A stretch of 64,000 bases of DNA, taken from positions 1 to 64,000 of the forward strand of contig SVQO01000003.1 in NCBI GenBank assembly GCA_015065325.1. The letters run 5' to 3'. The DNA is from Oscillospiraceae bacterium. Lineage in GTDB: Bacteria; Bacillota; Clostridia; Oscillospirales; SIG627. The position numbers and the translations under genes are program-made. The notes under the pieces are model-generated. The model saw only the letters and a list, made by a program, of their open reading frames with translations, did no database searches and was not told the origin of the DNA. Position 1 is the first letter of the stretch. Every line of letters begins with the position of its first letter. Shown here in pieces: positions 26,123 to 34,580 of the stretch.

Positions 26123-27408
26123 GCTCAGCCCGCACGCTTGCCTTCCGCTCCCTGGTTAAAAGCACGAAGGACGGAAAATACTCCAATCTGGAAGCCGGTG
26201 CCACCTTGGGACGAGAAGGGCTTACTTCCGACGAGCGCGCACTGTATACACGGTTATATTTGGGCGTAACGGAAAAGAAGATCACACTGGATTACCTGCT
26301 TTCCCGCATTTCCTCCATCCCTTTGAATGAGGTAGAGACAGCGGTATTGTGCTTGCTGGAGCTTGGCGCATATCAGATCCTTTATATGGACCGCATTCCC
26401 GATCACGCCGCTATTTTCGAGACAGTAGAAATCGGAAAACGGACTTGCCGCGGAGCAACTGCATATCTCAACGCTGTTTTGCGGAAGCTTTCCGCAGAAA
26501 AAGAGGAGATCCTCTCCTATCTGAACCTTCCCGGGAAAAAGGGGCTTTCTCTGCGCTACGGCTATCCGAAATGGATGATCACCCTTTGGCAAAACGCCTA
26601 CGGCAAAGAGCTCTGCGAAAAAATTCTGATCGCGCAAAACACACCGCCTGCCCTAACGCTTCGAATCAACACCGTCAAAACCAGTCTTGAGGATTATTGC
26701 AACGCCCTTGCACGGGAAGGGATCCCCTTCCACAAGAATCCGCTTTGCAAAAACGGGATCACTTTGGAGAAAAATCTGTCCCCCACCTCCCTTTACGGCT
26801 TTGAGGAAGGCTTGTTTTTCGTTCAGGATGCCGCCGCTCAGCACGCAGTTGACAGGCTGGGTGCAAAAGAGGGCGACAACGTACTGGATCTTTGTGCTTC
26901 CCCCGGAGGGAAAAGCTTCGGTGCCGCTATGGATATGAACGGAATCGGAAGCATCCTTTCCTTGGAACTGTACGAAAGCCGCCTTTCCCTTATTCGCGAG
27001 GGTGCTCAGCGCCTCGGGATCGGGATTCTTCGCGCCGAGCAGAACGATTCCTCCCGTCCCAGAGCAGATTTGAGGGAGAGCTTTGACCGTGTGATCTGCG
27101 ACGTTCCCTGCTCCGGCTACGGCACCATTGCCAAAAAGCCGGACATCCGACACAAATCCCCCGGGGAAGCAGAAACACTTCCCGCATTACAGCTTGCTAT
27201 TTTGGAGGCGGGCGGTGCCGCCACGAAAAAAGGCGGCAGGCTGATCTATTCCACCTGCACCTTAAACCCGGCCGAGAACGAGAGAGTCACCGATGCTTTC
27301 CTCCTCGCACATCCCGAATTTATCCGAGTAGGTGAGGCAGAGACCATTTTCCCTGCAGGAGGAGAAAACGACGGCTTTTTCTGTGACCTTTTAGAGAGGT
27401 GCTTATGA
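26119..27408 (+). CDS. rsmB: 16S rRNA (cytosine-967-C5)-methyltransferase
   Basis: 429 residues. Residues about 1-140 are the NusB-like RNA-binding domain (SSARTLAFRSL, NAVLRKLS). The rest is the Rossmann methyltransferase with VLDLCASPGGKSFGAA (SAM loop), CDVPCSGYGTIAKKPDIR (first catalytic-type Cys in PCSG) and STCTLNPAENE (second Cys in TCT). The order fmt-rsmB-rlmN is standard in Firmicutes. It overlaps fmt by four bases, and rlmN begins within its last codons. Confidence 0.95.
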   Translation: MSSARTLAFRSLVKSTKDGKYSNLEAGATLGREGLTSDERALYTRLYLGVTEKKITLDYLLSRISSIPLNEVETAVLCLLELGAYQILYMDRIPDHAAIFETVEIGKRTCRGATAYLNAVLRKLSAEKEEILSYLNLPGKKGLSLRYGYPKWMITLWQNAYGKELCEKILIAQNTPPALTLRINTVKTSLEDYCNALAREGIPFHKNPLCKNGITLEKNLSPTSLYGFEEGLFFVQDAAAQHAVDRLGAKEGDNVLDLCASPGGKSFGAAMDMNGIGSILSLELYESRLSLIREGAQRLGIGILRAEQNDSSRPRADLRESFDRVICDVPCSGYGTIAKKPDIRHKSPGEAETLPALQLAILEAGGAATKKGGRLIYSTCTLNPAENERVTDAFLLAHPEFIRVGEAETIFPAGGENDGFFCDLLERCL

Positions 27409-28463
27409 GCGAAAAAATTGATCTCAGATCCATGCTCCCCGAGGAGCTTCCCGCGCTTTTAAAGGAACACGGGATCGAAGCCTATCGGGCAAAGCAGATC
27501 GTATCCTGGTTGGAAAAAGGCGCAAGAAGCTTTGAGGAAATGACCAATCTCTCCAAAGCGCACCGTGAAAAGCTTTCCGACCTGTTTGAGATTTCCAATA
27601 TGAAAGAAGCGGACCGTCTGGTCTCAAAGATCGACGGTACGCGAAAATATCTGTTCACCCTCCCGGACGGGGAATACGTGGAAAGCGTTTTGCTTTCCTA
27701 TAAGCACGGATACAGCGTTTGTCTTTCCACTCAGGTCGGGTGCAAGATGGGCTGTCGCTTCTGTGCTTCCACCAAAGCAGGCTTTTGCAGAAACTTGTCA
27801 GCGGGAGAGATCCTCCTTCAAATGGTGGAGATCACAAGAGATATGCGCAAGGAGGACGAGAGCTTCCGCATCGGCCACGTGGTTCTGATGGGGATCGGAG
27901 AGCCCTTGGACAACTACGATAACGTGCTTCGCTTTTTGAAGCTTTGCAACCATCCGAATCTGTTCGGCATCGGTTATCGGAACATTTCCCTTTCCACCTG
28001 CGGGCTGATCCCTCAGATCCGAAGGCTGATGCAGGAGGATATTCCTCTGACCCTGTCCATCTCTCTGCACGCGTCCAATGCCGAGTTGCGCTCGGAGCTG
28101 ATGCCCGTGAACCGCACCTATCCGATGGAGGAGCTGCTGCGCACGTGCAAGGAATACACGAAGCATACCGGCAGAAGGATCTCCTTTGAATACGCAGTGA
28201 TCGCAGGGGTCAACGATACCCCGGCACGGGCAAAAGAGCTGATCGGCTTGTTGGGCGGTTGGATGAATCACCTAAATCTCATTCCCGTCAATCCCACAAA
28301 AGAAACGAGCTTCCGTCCCTCCGATAAAAAGAGTATGGAAGCGTTTGTCAAGACCCTGGAAAAAGGGTCTCTGAGCGTTACGGTCCGTCGCACTCTCGGC
28401 ACGGATATCGAAGCCGCCTGCGGTCAGCTTCGCAGAGAAAAACAGATCCTTACAAAGGAGTAA
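27405..28463 (+). CDS. rlmN: 23S rRNA (adenine-2503-C2) methyltransferase, radical SAM
   Basis: 352 residues from the ATG at 27405, with AGAGAGG upstream; a GTG two codons earlier overlaps that site. It methylates A2503 of 23S rRNA and position 37 of some tRNAs. The radical-SAM cluster motif is CKMGCRFCAS (C-x3-C-x2-C). Further signatures are GMGEPLDNYDN-like VLMGIGEPLDNYDNV, LAISLHA-like LSISLHASN and the C-terminal cysteine in IEAACGQLR needed for the methyl-Cys intermediate. The first codons overlap the end of rsmB. Confidence 0.96.
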   Translation: MSEKIDLRSMLPEELPALLKEHGIEAYRAKQIVSWLEKGARSFEEMTNLSKAHREKLSDLFEISNMKEADRLVSKIDGTRKYLFTLPDGEYVESVLLSYKHGYSVCLSTQVGCKMGCRFCASTKAGFCRNLSAGEILLQMVEITRDMRKEDESFRIGHVVLMGIGEPLDNYDNVLRFLKLCNHPNLFGIGYRNISLSTCGLIPQIRRLMQEDIPLTLSISLHASNAELRSELMPVNRTYPMEELLRTCKEYTKHTGRRISFEYAVIAGVNDTPARAKELIGLLGGWMNHLNLIPVNPTKETSFRPSDKKSMEAFVKTLEKGSLSVTVRRTLGTDIEAACGQLRREKQILTKE

Positions 28464-28466
28464 TTT

Positions 28467-29246
28467 ATGCAGTACTACGGTTCCACCGACCAGGGCATCC
28501 GAAGAAGCAACAACCAGGATGCCTTCCTGTTAAAAACCTCGGGCAATCTGCTCATTGCAACCGTCTGCGACGGAATGGGCGGTGCCAACGGCGGCAATAT
28601 CGCCAGCGCCATTGCAGTGGAAACCTACACGAAAAAGCTCGCAAAATACATTACCTCGGCACTGAGCTTCGTGTATCTGGGAGACATTCCCGAATTCGGC
28701 GAGCCCTGCGAGGATTTTCCCGACATTCGCCTGGGCGACTTTATCGCAAAGTCCGTTGACCTTGCCAACGCTTCGGTATATTCCGCATCGGAGCAGGATC
28801 CCGAGCTTTCGGGAATGGGAACGACCTTGACCTCCGCCATCGTAACCCCCAGAGGGGTGGTCACCGCAAACATCGGTGACAGCCGCATTTACTATGCCTG
28901 CGACGGAAAGATCGTCCAGCTGACCAAGGATCACTCTCTGGTACAAAGCTGGATCGACGAAGGCAAGCTCACCCCCGAGGAAGCACAGACCCACCCGAAA
29001 AGAAACATCATTTTAAGAGCGCTGGGTGTAGATGAAAAGATTGAGGCGGACATCGTGGAATTCCCCTACACGGAAGGTTTTTTACTTCTTTGCAGTGACG
29101 GACTTTCGGGCTATTATGACGAAGACTTTTTTCTGCAAACTCTGGAAAGCTCCAGAAGCTGTAAGGATAAGGCAAATCTTTTGATCGAGTACGCAAACCA
29201 TTGCGGCGGCGCCGACAATATTACCGCCGTGGTGATCAAGCTGTAA
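28467..29246 (+). CDS. prpC: PP2C-family serine/threonine phosphatase
   Basis: 259 residues. Metal-binding PP2C motifs: DQGIRRSNNQDAF near the N-terminus, CDGMGGANGG around residue 33, GDSRIYY around 137 and CSDGLSG and GGADNITAVV near the C-terminus. It reverses phosphorylation by the PASTA kinase encoded 15 bases downstream, a conserved pair controlling cell-wall metabolism and dormancy exit. It begins three bases after rlmN. Confidence 0.95.
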   Translation: MQYYGSTDQGIRRSNNQDAFLLKTSGNLLIATVCDGMGGANGGNIASAIAVETYTKKLAKYITSALSFVYLGDIPEFGEPCEDFPDIRLGDFIAKSVDLANASVYSASEQDPELSGMGTTLTSAIVTPRGVVTANIGDSRIYYACDGKIVQLTKDHSLVQSWIDEGKLTPEEAQTHPKRNIILRALGVDEKIEADIVEFPYTEGFLLLCSDGLSGYYDEDFFLQTLESSRSCKDKANLLIEYANHCGGADNITAVVIKL

Positions 29247-29261
29247 GGAAAGGAGAACACA

Positions 29262-30971
29262 ATGGAATCTTCTGAAAACAAATACAAGCATTTGGTCGGA
29301 ACCGTCATCGACGAGCGATACGAGGTCCTCAGCGTCAAGGGAATCGGCGGGATGGCAGTGGTTCTCAAGGCTCGCGATCGGGTCAAAAACCGCATCGTGG
29401 CTATCAAAATGCTGAATGAGAAGCACAGCAACGACTCCGTTTCCGTTCGCAGATTCGTCAATGAATCCCGCGCCATCGCTCTGCTTTCCAACGAGCATAT
29501 CGTGGATATTTACGACGTAGCTTTCACAGGAAAAAGCAAGTATATCGTCATGGAATACATCGACGGTATCACTCTGCGGGAATATATGCGCAGAAACGGC
29601 CCTTTGGGCTTCGAGAAATCCATGGATTTCATTATACAAATACTTTCCGCCCTGCAGCACGCCCACGAAAAAGGCGTCGTGCATCGGGACATCAAGCCGC
29701 AGAATATTATGGTACAGGCGAACGGAAGACTGAAGGTAACCGACTTCGGTATCGCCCAGATCAGCGACAGTGAAAAAGGAAATTCCGGCGTTGCCATGGG
29801 AACGGTATATTATATCTCCCCCGAGCAGGCAAGCGGAAAAGCCACCACGTTTTCTTCCGATATATATTCCGTGGGTATTATGCTGTACGAAATGGCAACG
29901 GGCAAGCTTCCCTTTGAGGGAGACACCCCCCTTTCCATTGCAATGATGCAGGTCAATACCCCCCCTGCACGTCCCTCCAAGATCAATCCTCAGATCCCTC
30001 ACGGTTTGGAGCAGATCATTCTGCGTGCTCTGAACAAGGAGCCGCAGAGCCGTTTTCGCAGTGCAAAATCTATGCTGCGTGCCTGCGATATCATCCGCAA
30101 GGATAAAACGGTAGTCTTCGAGGAAGCTTCCGCCACCCCCGCGCAGGAGCCCGTAACCCCTCCTGAAAAGAAGAGAAAGGTCAAGGCATCTCCTCGCACT
30201 CTGTTCCCCATTATTCTAGGCGTTACCACCGCGTTTCTGCTCGTGCTGACCGTTGCGGGCATTATTCTGATCTCGTCACTGATCCGTATGACCAGCAACG
30301 ACAGCTCTTTGGTAGTCTCTATCCCCGATCTATCGGGAGAATATATCAATGCAGCACGAAAAGCAGAGCTTGCCGAGGACAACATCGAACTAAAAATCGA
30401 AGAAGTCAACAACGACACCTATGCCCCCGGTCAAGTCGTTTCTCAAGAGCCTAAGGGAGGCCAGACCAGAAAAATCACATCCTCGAAGCAAAAGGTTGTA
30501 GTCAAGGTGCAGGTATCTTTGGGCAAAAAGAGCTTCTCGCTGGCGGATTACGTCAACCAGGAGCATCGCGCCGTCCAGCTTCAGCTGGAGGAAAAGGGTG
30601 CCAAGGTAGCCGTTGAGGAGCAGAACGACAGTTCCGTGATCAAGGGTTATATCATCTCCACCGCCCCCGCACCGGGCACCGTGATCAACAGCGGAGATAC
30701 CGTTACCCTTTACGTATCCAAGGGAGCAGCAACCTCATCTGCAAAAATGGTCAACGTGGTAGGAAAATCTGCCGCCGACGCCAGAAGGACACTTCACAAT
30801 AACAACTTCATCATCGGCGAAACGACCTACGAACATTCCGATGCCCCTGAGGGCAACGTCATTCGTCAGAGCATCGCTCCCGGTGCCTCCACCGTACAAG
30901 GACTTGACAAGGTAGATCTGGTCGTCAGTCTCGGCCCCGCACCCACCCCCGAAACGGAAGAAACGCCATGA
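29262..30971 (+). CDS. prkC: Serine/threonine protein kinase with PASTA domains
   Basis: 569-residue membrane kinase. Residues about 15-275: Hanks-type kinase with glycine loop GIGGMAVVLKARD, VAIKML lysine, catalytic HRDIKPQN and DFGIAQ, and SPEQA. Residues about 318-345: single membrane helix (ILGVTTAFLLVLTVAGIILI). Residues about 360-565: three extracellular PASTA repeats, each with a VVSQEP/IISTAPAPG-type core, which bind muropeptides or lipid II. In spore formers PrkC can trigger germination. The downstream rsgA overlaps its stop by four bases, a PrkC substrate in Bacillus. Confidence 0.96.
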   Translation: MESSENKYKHLVGTVIDERYEVLSVKGIGGMAVVLKARDRVKNRIVAIKMLNEKHSNDSVSVRRFVNESRAIALLSNEHIVDIYDVAFTGKSKYIVMEYIDGITLREYMRRNGPLGFEKSMDFIIQILSALQHAHEKGVVHRDIKPQNIMVQANGRLKVTDFGIAQISDSEKGNSGVAMGTVYYISPEQASGKATTFSSDIYSVGIMLYEMATGKLPFEGDTPLSIAMMQVNTPPARPSKINPQIPHGLEQIILRALNKEPQSRFRSAKSMLRACDIIRKDKTVVFEEASATPAQEPVTPPEKKRKVKASPRTLFPIILGVTTAFLLVLTVAGIILISSLIRMTSNDSSLVVSIPDLSGEYINAARKAELAEDNIELKIEEVNNDTYAPGQVVSQEPKGGQTRKITSSKQKVVVKVQVSLGKKSFSLADYVNQEHRAVQLQLEEKGAKVAVEEQNDSSVIKGYIISTAPAPGTVINSGDTVTLYVSKGAATSSAKMVNVVGKSAADARRTLHNNNFIIGETTYEHSDAPEGNVIRQSIAPGASTVQGLDKVDLVVSLGPAPTPETEETP

Positions 30972-31924
30972 AGGCGCAAGGAAGAATCCTGAACCTCAGC
31001 GGCGGTCTTTACACGGTGAAAACGGAGAAGGAATCGGTCTTGTGCTTTGCAAAGGGGTCTTTTCGCAGAAGCGGAATCAGCCCCGTTGCGGGTGATCTGG
31101 TTCGTATCGACACCGAAGAAAAGATCGGTAACAAGGAACTGGAAAAGGGCGCCCGCGGAGTCATCACCGAAATTCTTGCGCGGAAAAACGTCCTGATCCG
31201 CCCTCCCCTTGCCAATCTGGACACTCTCTTTCTGGTCGCGGCAGTAAAGGACCCCGAGCCCGTCCTTCTATCCATCGACAAGCTTCTTGCCATTACCCGT
31301 CACAACGACATTGAAACCGTCTTAGTGTTTACCAAAAAGGAACTGGATCCCAATCGCGCTGAAGAGCTTTGCACGCTTTACCGCAAAGCGGGCTTTGCCG
31401 CTTTCGCCGTTTCGAAGCTTGAGGCCGACGAGACGCGTGCACTTTTGTACCCTTGCATCAAAGGAACCATTTGTGCATTGGCAGGCGCCAGCGGCGTGGG
31501 CAAATCCACTCTCATCAACACCCTGTTCCCGTTTCTTGCCACACAAACGGGCGATCTGAGTGAGAAGACCCAGCGCGGAAAGCATACCACTCGCCAAAGC
31601 ACGCTCTACGGCATTTCCGATCTGTTGGGGCGCGAGGACGACGTGTACGTAGCCGATACCCCCGGCTTCTCCCTGCTGGATTTTGACCGCTTCTTCTTTA
31701 TGGAAAAAGAGGATCTGGCGTTTGCGTTTCCGGAATTCGAGCCCTTACTGGGAAGCTGTAAATATACCAAGTGCTCCCATCAGACCGAGGACGGATGCAG
31801 GATCCTTGCAGAAGTGGAAAATGGAAATATCGCAAAAAGTCGGCACGAAAGTTATCTGACCCTTCTTCGCGAGCTGAATAAAACGAAATCCTGGGAACTG
31901 GATAAAAAGAAAACCCACCGATAA
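30968..31924 (+). CDS. rsgA: Ribosome small-subunit-dependent GTPase A
   Basis: 318-residue circularly permuted GTPase that assists late 30S maturation. N-terminal OB domain (residues 1-65), then G4 (VFTKKEL), G1 GASGVGKSTLIN (around 175), G2/G3 region TTRQSTLYG and DTPGFS, and the C-terminal zinc knuckle CKYTKCSHQTEDGC. The order PP2C-prkC-rsgA is classic for Firmicutes; the usual rpe/thiN genes do not follow. A strong terminator ends the operon six bases downstream. Confidence 0.96.
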   Translation: MKAQGRILNLSGGLYTVKTEKESVLCFAKGSFRRSGISPVAGDLVRIDTEEKIGNKELEKGARGVITEILARKNVLIRPPLANLDTLFLVAAVKDPEPVLLSIDKLLAITRHNDIETVLVFTKKELDPNRAEELCTLYRKAGFAAFAVSKLEADETRALLYPCIKGTICALAGASGVGKSTLINTLFPFLATQTGDLSEKTQRGKHTTRQSTLYGISDLLGREDDVYVADTPGFSLLDFDRFFFMEKEDLAFAFPEFEPLLGSCKYTKCSHQTEDGCRILAEVENGNIAKSRHESYLTLLRELNKTKSWELDKKKTHR

Positions 31925-31929
31925 TAAAA

Positions 31930-31966
31930 AACACCCTTTGCGGTACTACGTGCCGCAAAGGGTGTT
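31930..31966. terminator. Bidirectional terminator between rsgA and a lipoprotein gene
   Basis: Perfect 14-base stem AACACCCTTTGCGG / CCGCAAAGGGTGTT with a nine-base loop. T-tracts occur on both strands (TTTTC on plus; TTTTTTATTA on minus). It serves the two convergent genes. Confidence 0.92.
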
Positions 31967-31987
31967 TTCTTCGGTAAAAGGATGTGA

Positions 31988-33268
31988 TTACGGAGCAGCC
32001 GTGCTGAATACGTCTCCGGGAAAGGACATACAAAGCTCCGTATTCAGGGTAAGCGTATCGGGGTCTTTGATAATAAAATCGATCAGTTTAACGTCGTCTC
32101 CCGCAAAGCCGGAGAAATCCGTTTCCGTCACAAGAAGTTGCACGTGATCCCACAGGATCTGATAGGTTCCTCGGTAGGTTCCCATGCCTGCAGCCAAATT
32201 CTCTACAAAAACGAAGGTTCCGTCTTTATTGAGTACAAGTTTAGGTTCGTATCCCTTGGAAAAATTATCCTTTACCGTGCTGAAATAATGCGTTTCGAGC
32301 CGAACGAGAGAATCCTCTTTCTCTACCTCCACGTCGTATGTCTTAAGTTTATTGAAGGAAAAACCGTCGTAGGAGAATTTTTTATAGGCGGAAAGGAGCA
32401 TTTCGGTTTGGCGAGCTATGGATGCCTTGTCAAATTCTTCACCGTCAACCACTTCCCAGACCAAATTCATATTTTGATTTTCTTTGTAATACGCTTCGTA
32501 TTTCTTTTCGTATTCAGCCTCGGACACTTCTTCGTCGCGGAAGGTATATCCTGTCTTCTCCTCGCTTACGTACTCGAAGGAAAGCTCTTTTTCATACATT
32601 TTCCCGTTTTTCATATAATTTTCGTAAAAGACTTCCCCTGCTTCTCCAAAGGTAACACGGGTATAGTCTGAGAAAATGTAGAACATTTTTCCGTTGGAGC
32701 GGTTCTTTACCAGTTTTCCATCCGACTCGCCGGTCAAGGAATAATCGATGCCTTCCATTTCATCTTCCGTGGCAGGCGCAATGGTTTCAACGGTCAGATT
32801 ATCAAGATCGATCCGAAAATACTTGTTGGTACTAAGGCGCATACTTCCGTCGTTGACGCTGTTGATCAGCTCCAGCACACCGTCAAAATCCAGATCCAGT
32901 AAGCAATAGCCGTAGCCTGCCATCGGGGGAAATTCAGGGTTTTCCATCCAAAGATCCTTGTTTGCCATATAGATCTCCACGGCAGATTCGGGAGAAAGGA
33001 CAGGCTCCTTCACATTCGGCTTTATTCCTGCCGAGGAAAGCTCCTTCGCATCATCGTCTTTCTGATCCTCGGTTTCCGATTTTTCGTTTTTTGCATCCTC
33101 GGAATCTTTTTTGCTCACCTTTTCCTCAGCGCTCACGTCTGCATCAACATCCTCCGCTTCCTCGGTATCGGCAGCCCTTTTTCGGGTGCAACCGGAAAAA
33201 CTCAGAGCAACCAGCATCGCCAGTGCCGCGATTGCAATACAATACAAAAATTTCATCTTCGTTTTCAT
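31988..33268 (-). CDS. Lipoprotein of unknown function
   Basis: 426 residues. The N-terminus is a lipoprotein signal with lipobox FSGC around residue 27, followed by an acidic, low-complexity linker rich in E, D and K (about 30-75) that would hold the domain away from the membrane. The remaining 350 residues include EEDEMEG-type acidic stretches and a C-terminal segment (GTFVFVENLAAGMGTYRGTYQI) resembling small beta-sandwich lipoprotein domains of gut Clostridia. I do not recognise a named family. It is a single gene with its own promoter (33314-33342) and shared terminator. Confidence 0.8.
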   Translation of the reverse strand: MKTKMKFLYCIAIAALAMLVALSFSGCTRKRAADTEEAEDVDADVSAEEKVSKKDSEDAKNEKSETEDQKDDDAKELSSAGIKPNVKEPVLSPESAVEIYMANKDLWMENPEFPPMAGYGYCLLDLDFDGVLELINSVNDGSMRLSTNKYFRIDLDNLTVETIAPATEDEMEGIDYSLTGESDGKLVKNRSNGKMFYIFSDYTRVTFGEAGEVFYENYMKNGKMYEKELSFEYVSEEKTGYTFRDEEVSEAEYEKKYEAYYKENQNMNLVWEVVDGEEFDKASIARQTEMLLSAYKKFSYDGFSFNKLKTYDVEVEKEDSLVRLETHYFSTVKDNFSKGYEPKLVLNKDGTFVFVENLAAGMGTYRGTYQILWDHVQLLVTETDFSGFAGDDVKLIDFIIKDPDTLTLNTELCMSFPGDVFSTAAP

Positions 33269-33313
33269 CTTCGTCTTTCTCTTTCATCGAAATTACCGTT
33301 TCAAGGCAAATAT

Positions 33314-33342
33314 ATTATAACACGAAAACGTCGAAAAGTAAA
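33314..33342 (-). promoter_or_regulatory. Promoter of the lipoprotein gene
   Basis: Minus strand: -35 TTTACT (33337-33342), 17-base spacer, -10 TATAAT (33314-33319), about 45 bases before the start codon. Divergent from the permease promoter 20 bases away. Confidence 0.6.
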
Positions 33343-33360
33343 CTTAAAGAAGAATTTTTG

Positions 33361-33389
33361 TTGACACGAAAAATTTCTTATACTATAAT
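33361..33389 (+). promoter_or_regulatory. Consensus sigma-A promoter of the SLC13-like permease
   Basis: -35 TTGACA (33361-33366), 17-base spacer, -10 TATAAT (33384-33389). It is a perfect match in both hexamers and spacing. The leader is about 30 bases with AGAGGA before the ATG at 33425. Confidence 0.9.
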
Positions 33390-33424
33390 GTCGTGGTTGC
33401 AAATTTCGGAAAGAGGAAAAAAGT

Positions 33425-34531
33425 ATGAAGGTGATACGTTTTTTTAAGAAAAACACGGTTCTGTGCATTGCGGCTTTGGCGGCGATGATCACCGTTTTTT
33501 TGGTTCCGCCCGATCAAGAATACGCGCACTACGTGGATTGGAATACCATCTCCTGTTTGTTTTTGACCCTTGCCGTGGTTTGCGCTCTGCGTAACATTAA
33601 ATTTTTCACCATTCTTGCCAGGCGTTTGGTAATGCTTTCGGGCAATCTGCGCTCACTGTTTCTGCTGTTGGTCGTGATCACCTTTATCGGTTCTATGATC
33701 ATCGCAAACGATATGGCGCTGATCACCTTTCTGCCTCTGGGATATTTTGCCCTTTCGGTGGCAAAAGAAGAAAAATATATGGCGTATCTTTTCGTTTTGC
33801 AAAATATCTCCGCAAATTTGGGAGGGATGCTGACCCCCTTCGGAAATCCCCAAAATCTTTACATTTATTCTTATTTCCATATTCCCACGTTGGAATTTTG
33901 CAGGATCATGTTTCCCGCTTTTGCTTTGGCGGTATCCTTGCTGATATTGGCGTGCCTACCCGTAAAGCCGGTAAAGTTTGCCATCACGGAGGAATTTCCC
34001 GAGAAGCTAAACGGTAAAAAAGCAACTTTGTACGGGATTCTATTTCTCGCCTCGCTTTTGATCGTGTTCCGCGTAATCCCCTTTTGGCTCGGGCTTGCCG
34101 TCATCCCCCTTATTCTCTTTTTTACCGACCGTGACAGCCTTCTGATGGTGGACTACGGTCTCTTGGGGACTTTTTTCTTCTTTTTCATTTTCGCCGGAAA
34201 CGTAGCAAGGATCGACGCAGTCAATCGGGTCATGTCCGAGCTGCTGCAAAAGGATACGCTTCTCGTATCCATATTCAGCTGTCAATTTATCAGTAACGTT
34301 CCCTCCGCCATTCTTCTTTCCCGTTTTACCGAAAACTACGCTCCACTGCTTTTGGGTGTAAACATCGGCGGAACGGGAACTCTGATCGCTTCCCTTGCCA
34401 GCTTGATCACCTTCAGCGAATTTCGTATTCTTCACCCCGAGCAAACGAAAAAATACCTAATCCTGTTCACCGCCATCAACGCGGCATTTCTGATCATTAT
34501 GACCCTTACCGCAAAATTCTTTATGACGTAA
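33425..34531 (+). CDS. SLC13/ArsB-type anion or citrate permease
   Basis: 368 residues, about ten hydrophobic helices. The NTISCLFLTLAVVCALRN region, the ANDMALITFLPLG motif and the second re-entrant block NISANLGGMLTPFGNPQNLY with SNVPSAILLS later are the paired half-repeats of the ion-transporter superfamily (ArsB/NhaD/CitM/SLC13). It is shorter than most citrate transporters. The family moves dicarboxylates, citrate, arsenite or Na+; the substrate cannot be chosen. It stands alone between a consensus promoter and a strong terminator, so it is probably constitutively expressed. Confidence 0.85.
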   Translation: MKVIRFFKKNTVLCIAALAAMITVFLVPPDQEYAHYVDWNTISCLFLTLAVVCALRNIKFFTILARRLVMLSGNLRSLFLLLVVITFIGSMIIANDMALITFLPLGYFALSVAKEEKYMAYLFVLQNISANLGGMLTPFGNPQNLYIYSYFHIPTLEFCRIMFPAFALAVSLLILACLPVKPVKFAITEEFPEKLNGKKATLYGILFLASLLIVFRVIPFWLGLAVIPLILFFTDRDSLLMVDYGLLGTFFFFFIFAGNVARIDAVNRVMSELLQKDTLLVSIFSCQFISNVPSAILLSRFTENYAPLLLGVNIGGTGTLIASLASLITFSEFRILHPEQTKKYLILFTAINAAFLIIMTLTAKFFMT

Positions 34532-34537
34532 AAATTC

Positions 34538-34577
34538 AAAAGGATCCTCTGCAAGAAATCTTGCAGAGGATCCTTTT
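34538..34577. terminator. Bidirectional terminator
   Basis: Long perfect stem AAAAGGATCCTCTGCAAG / CTTGCAGAGGATCCTTTT with a five-base loop. It is T-flanked on both strands and sits between the convergent permease and GH20 genes. Confidence 0.95.
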
Positions 34578-34580
34578 TTA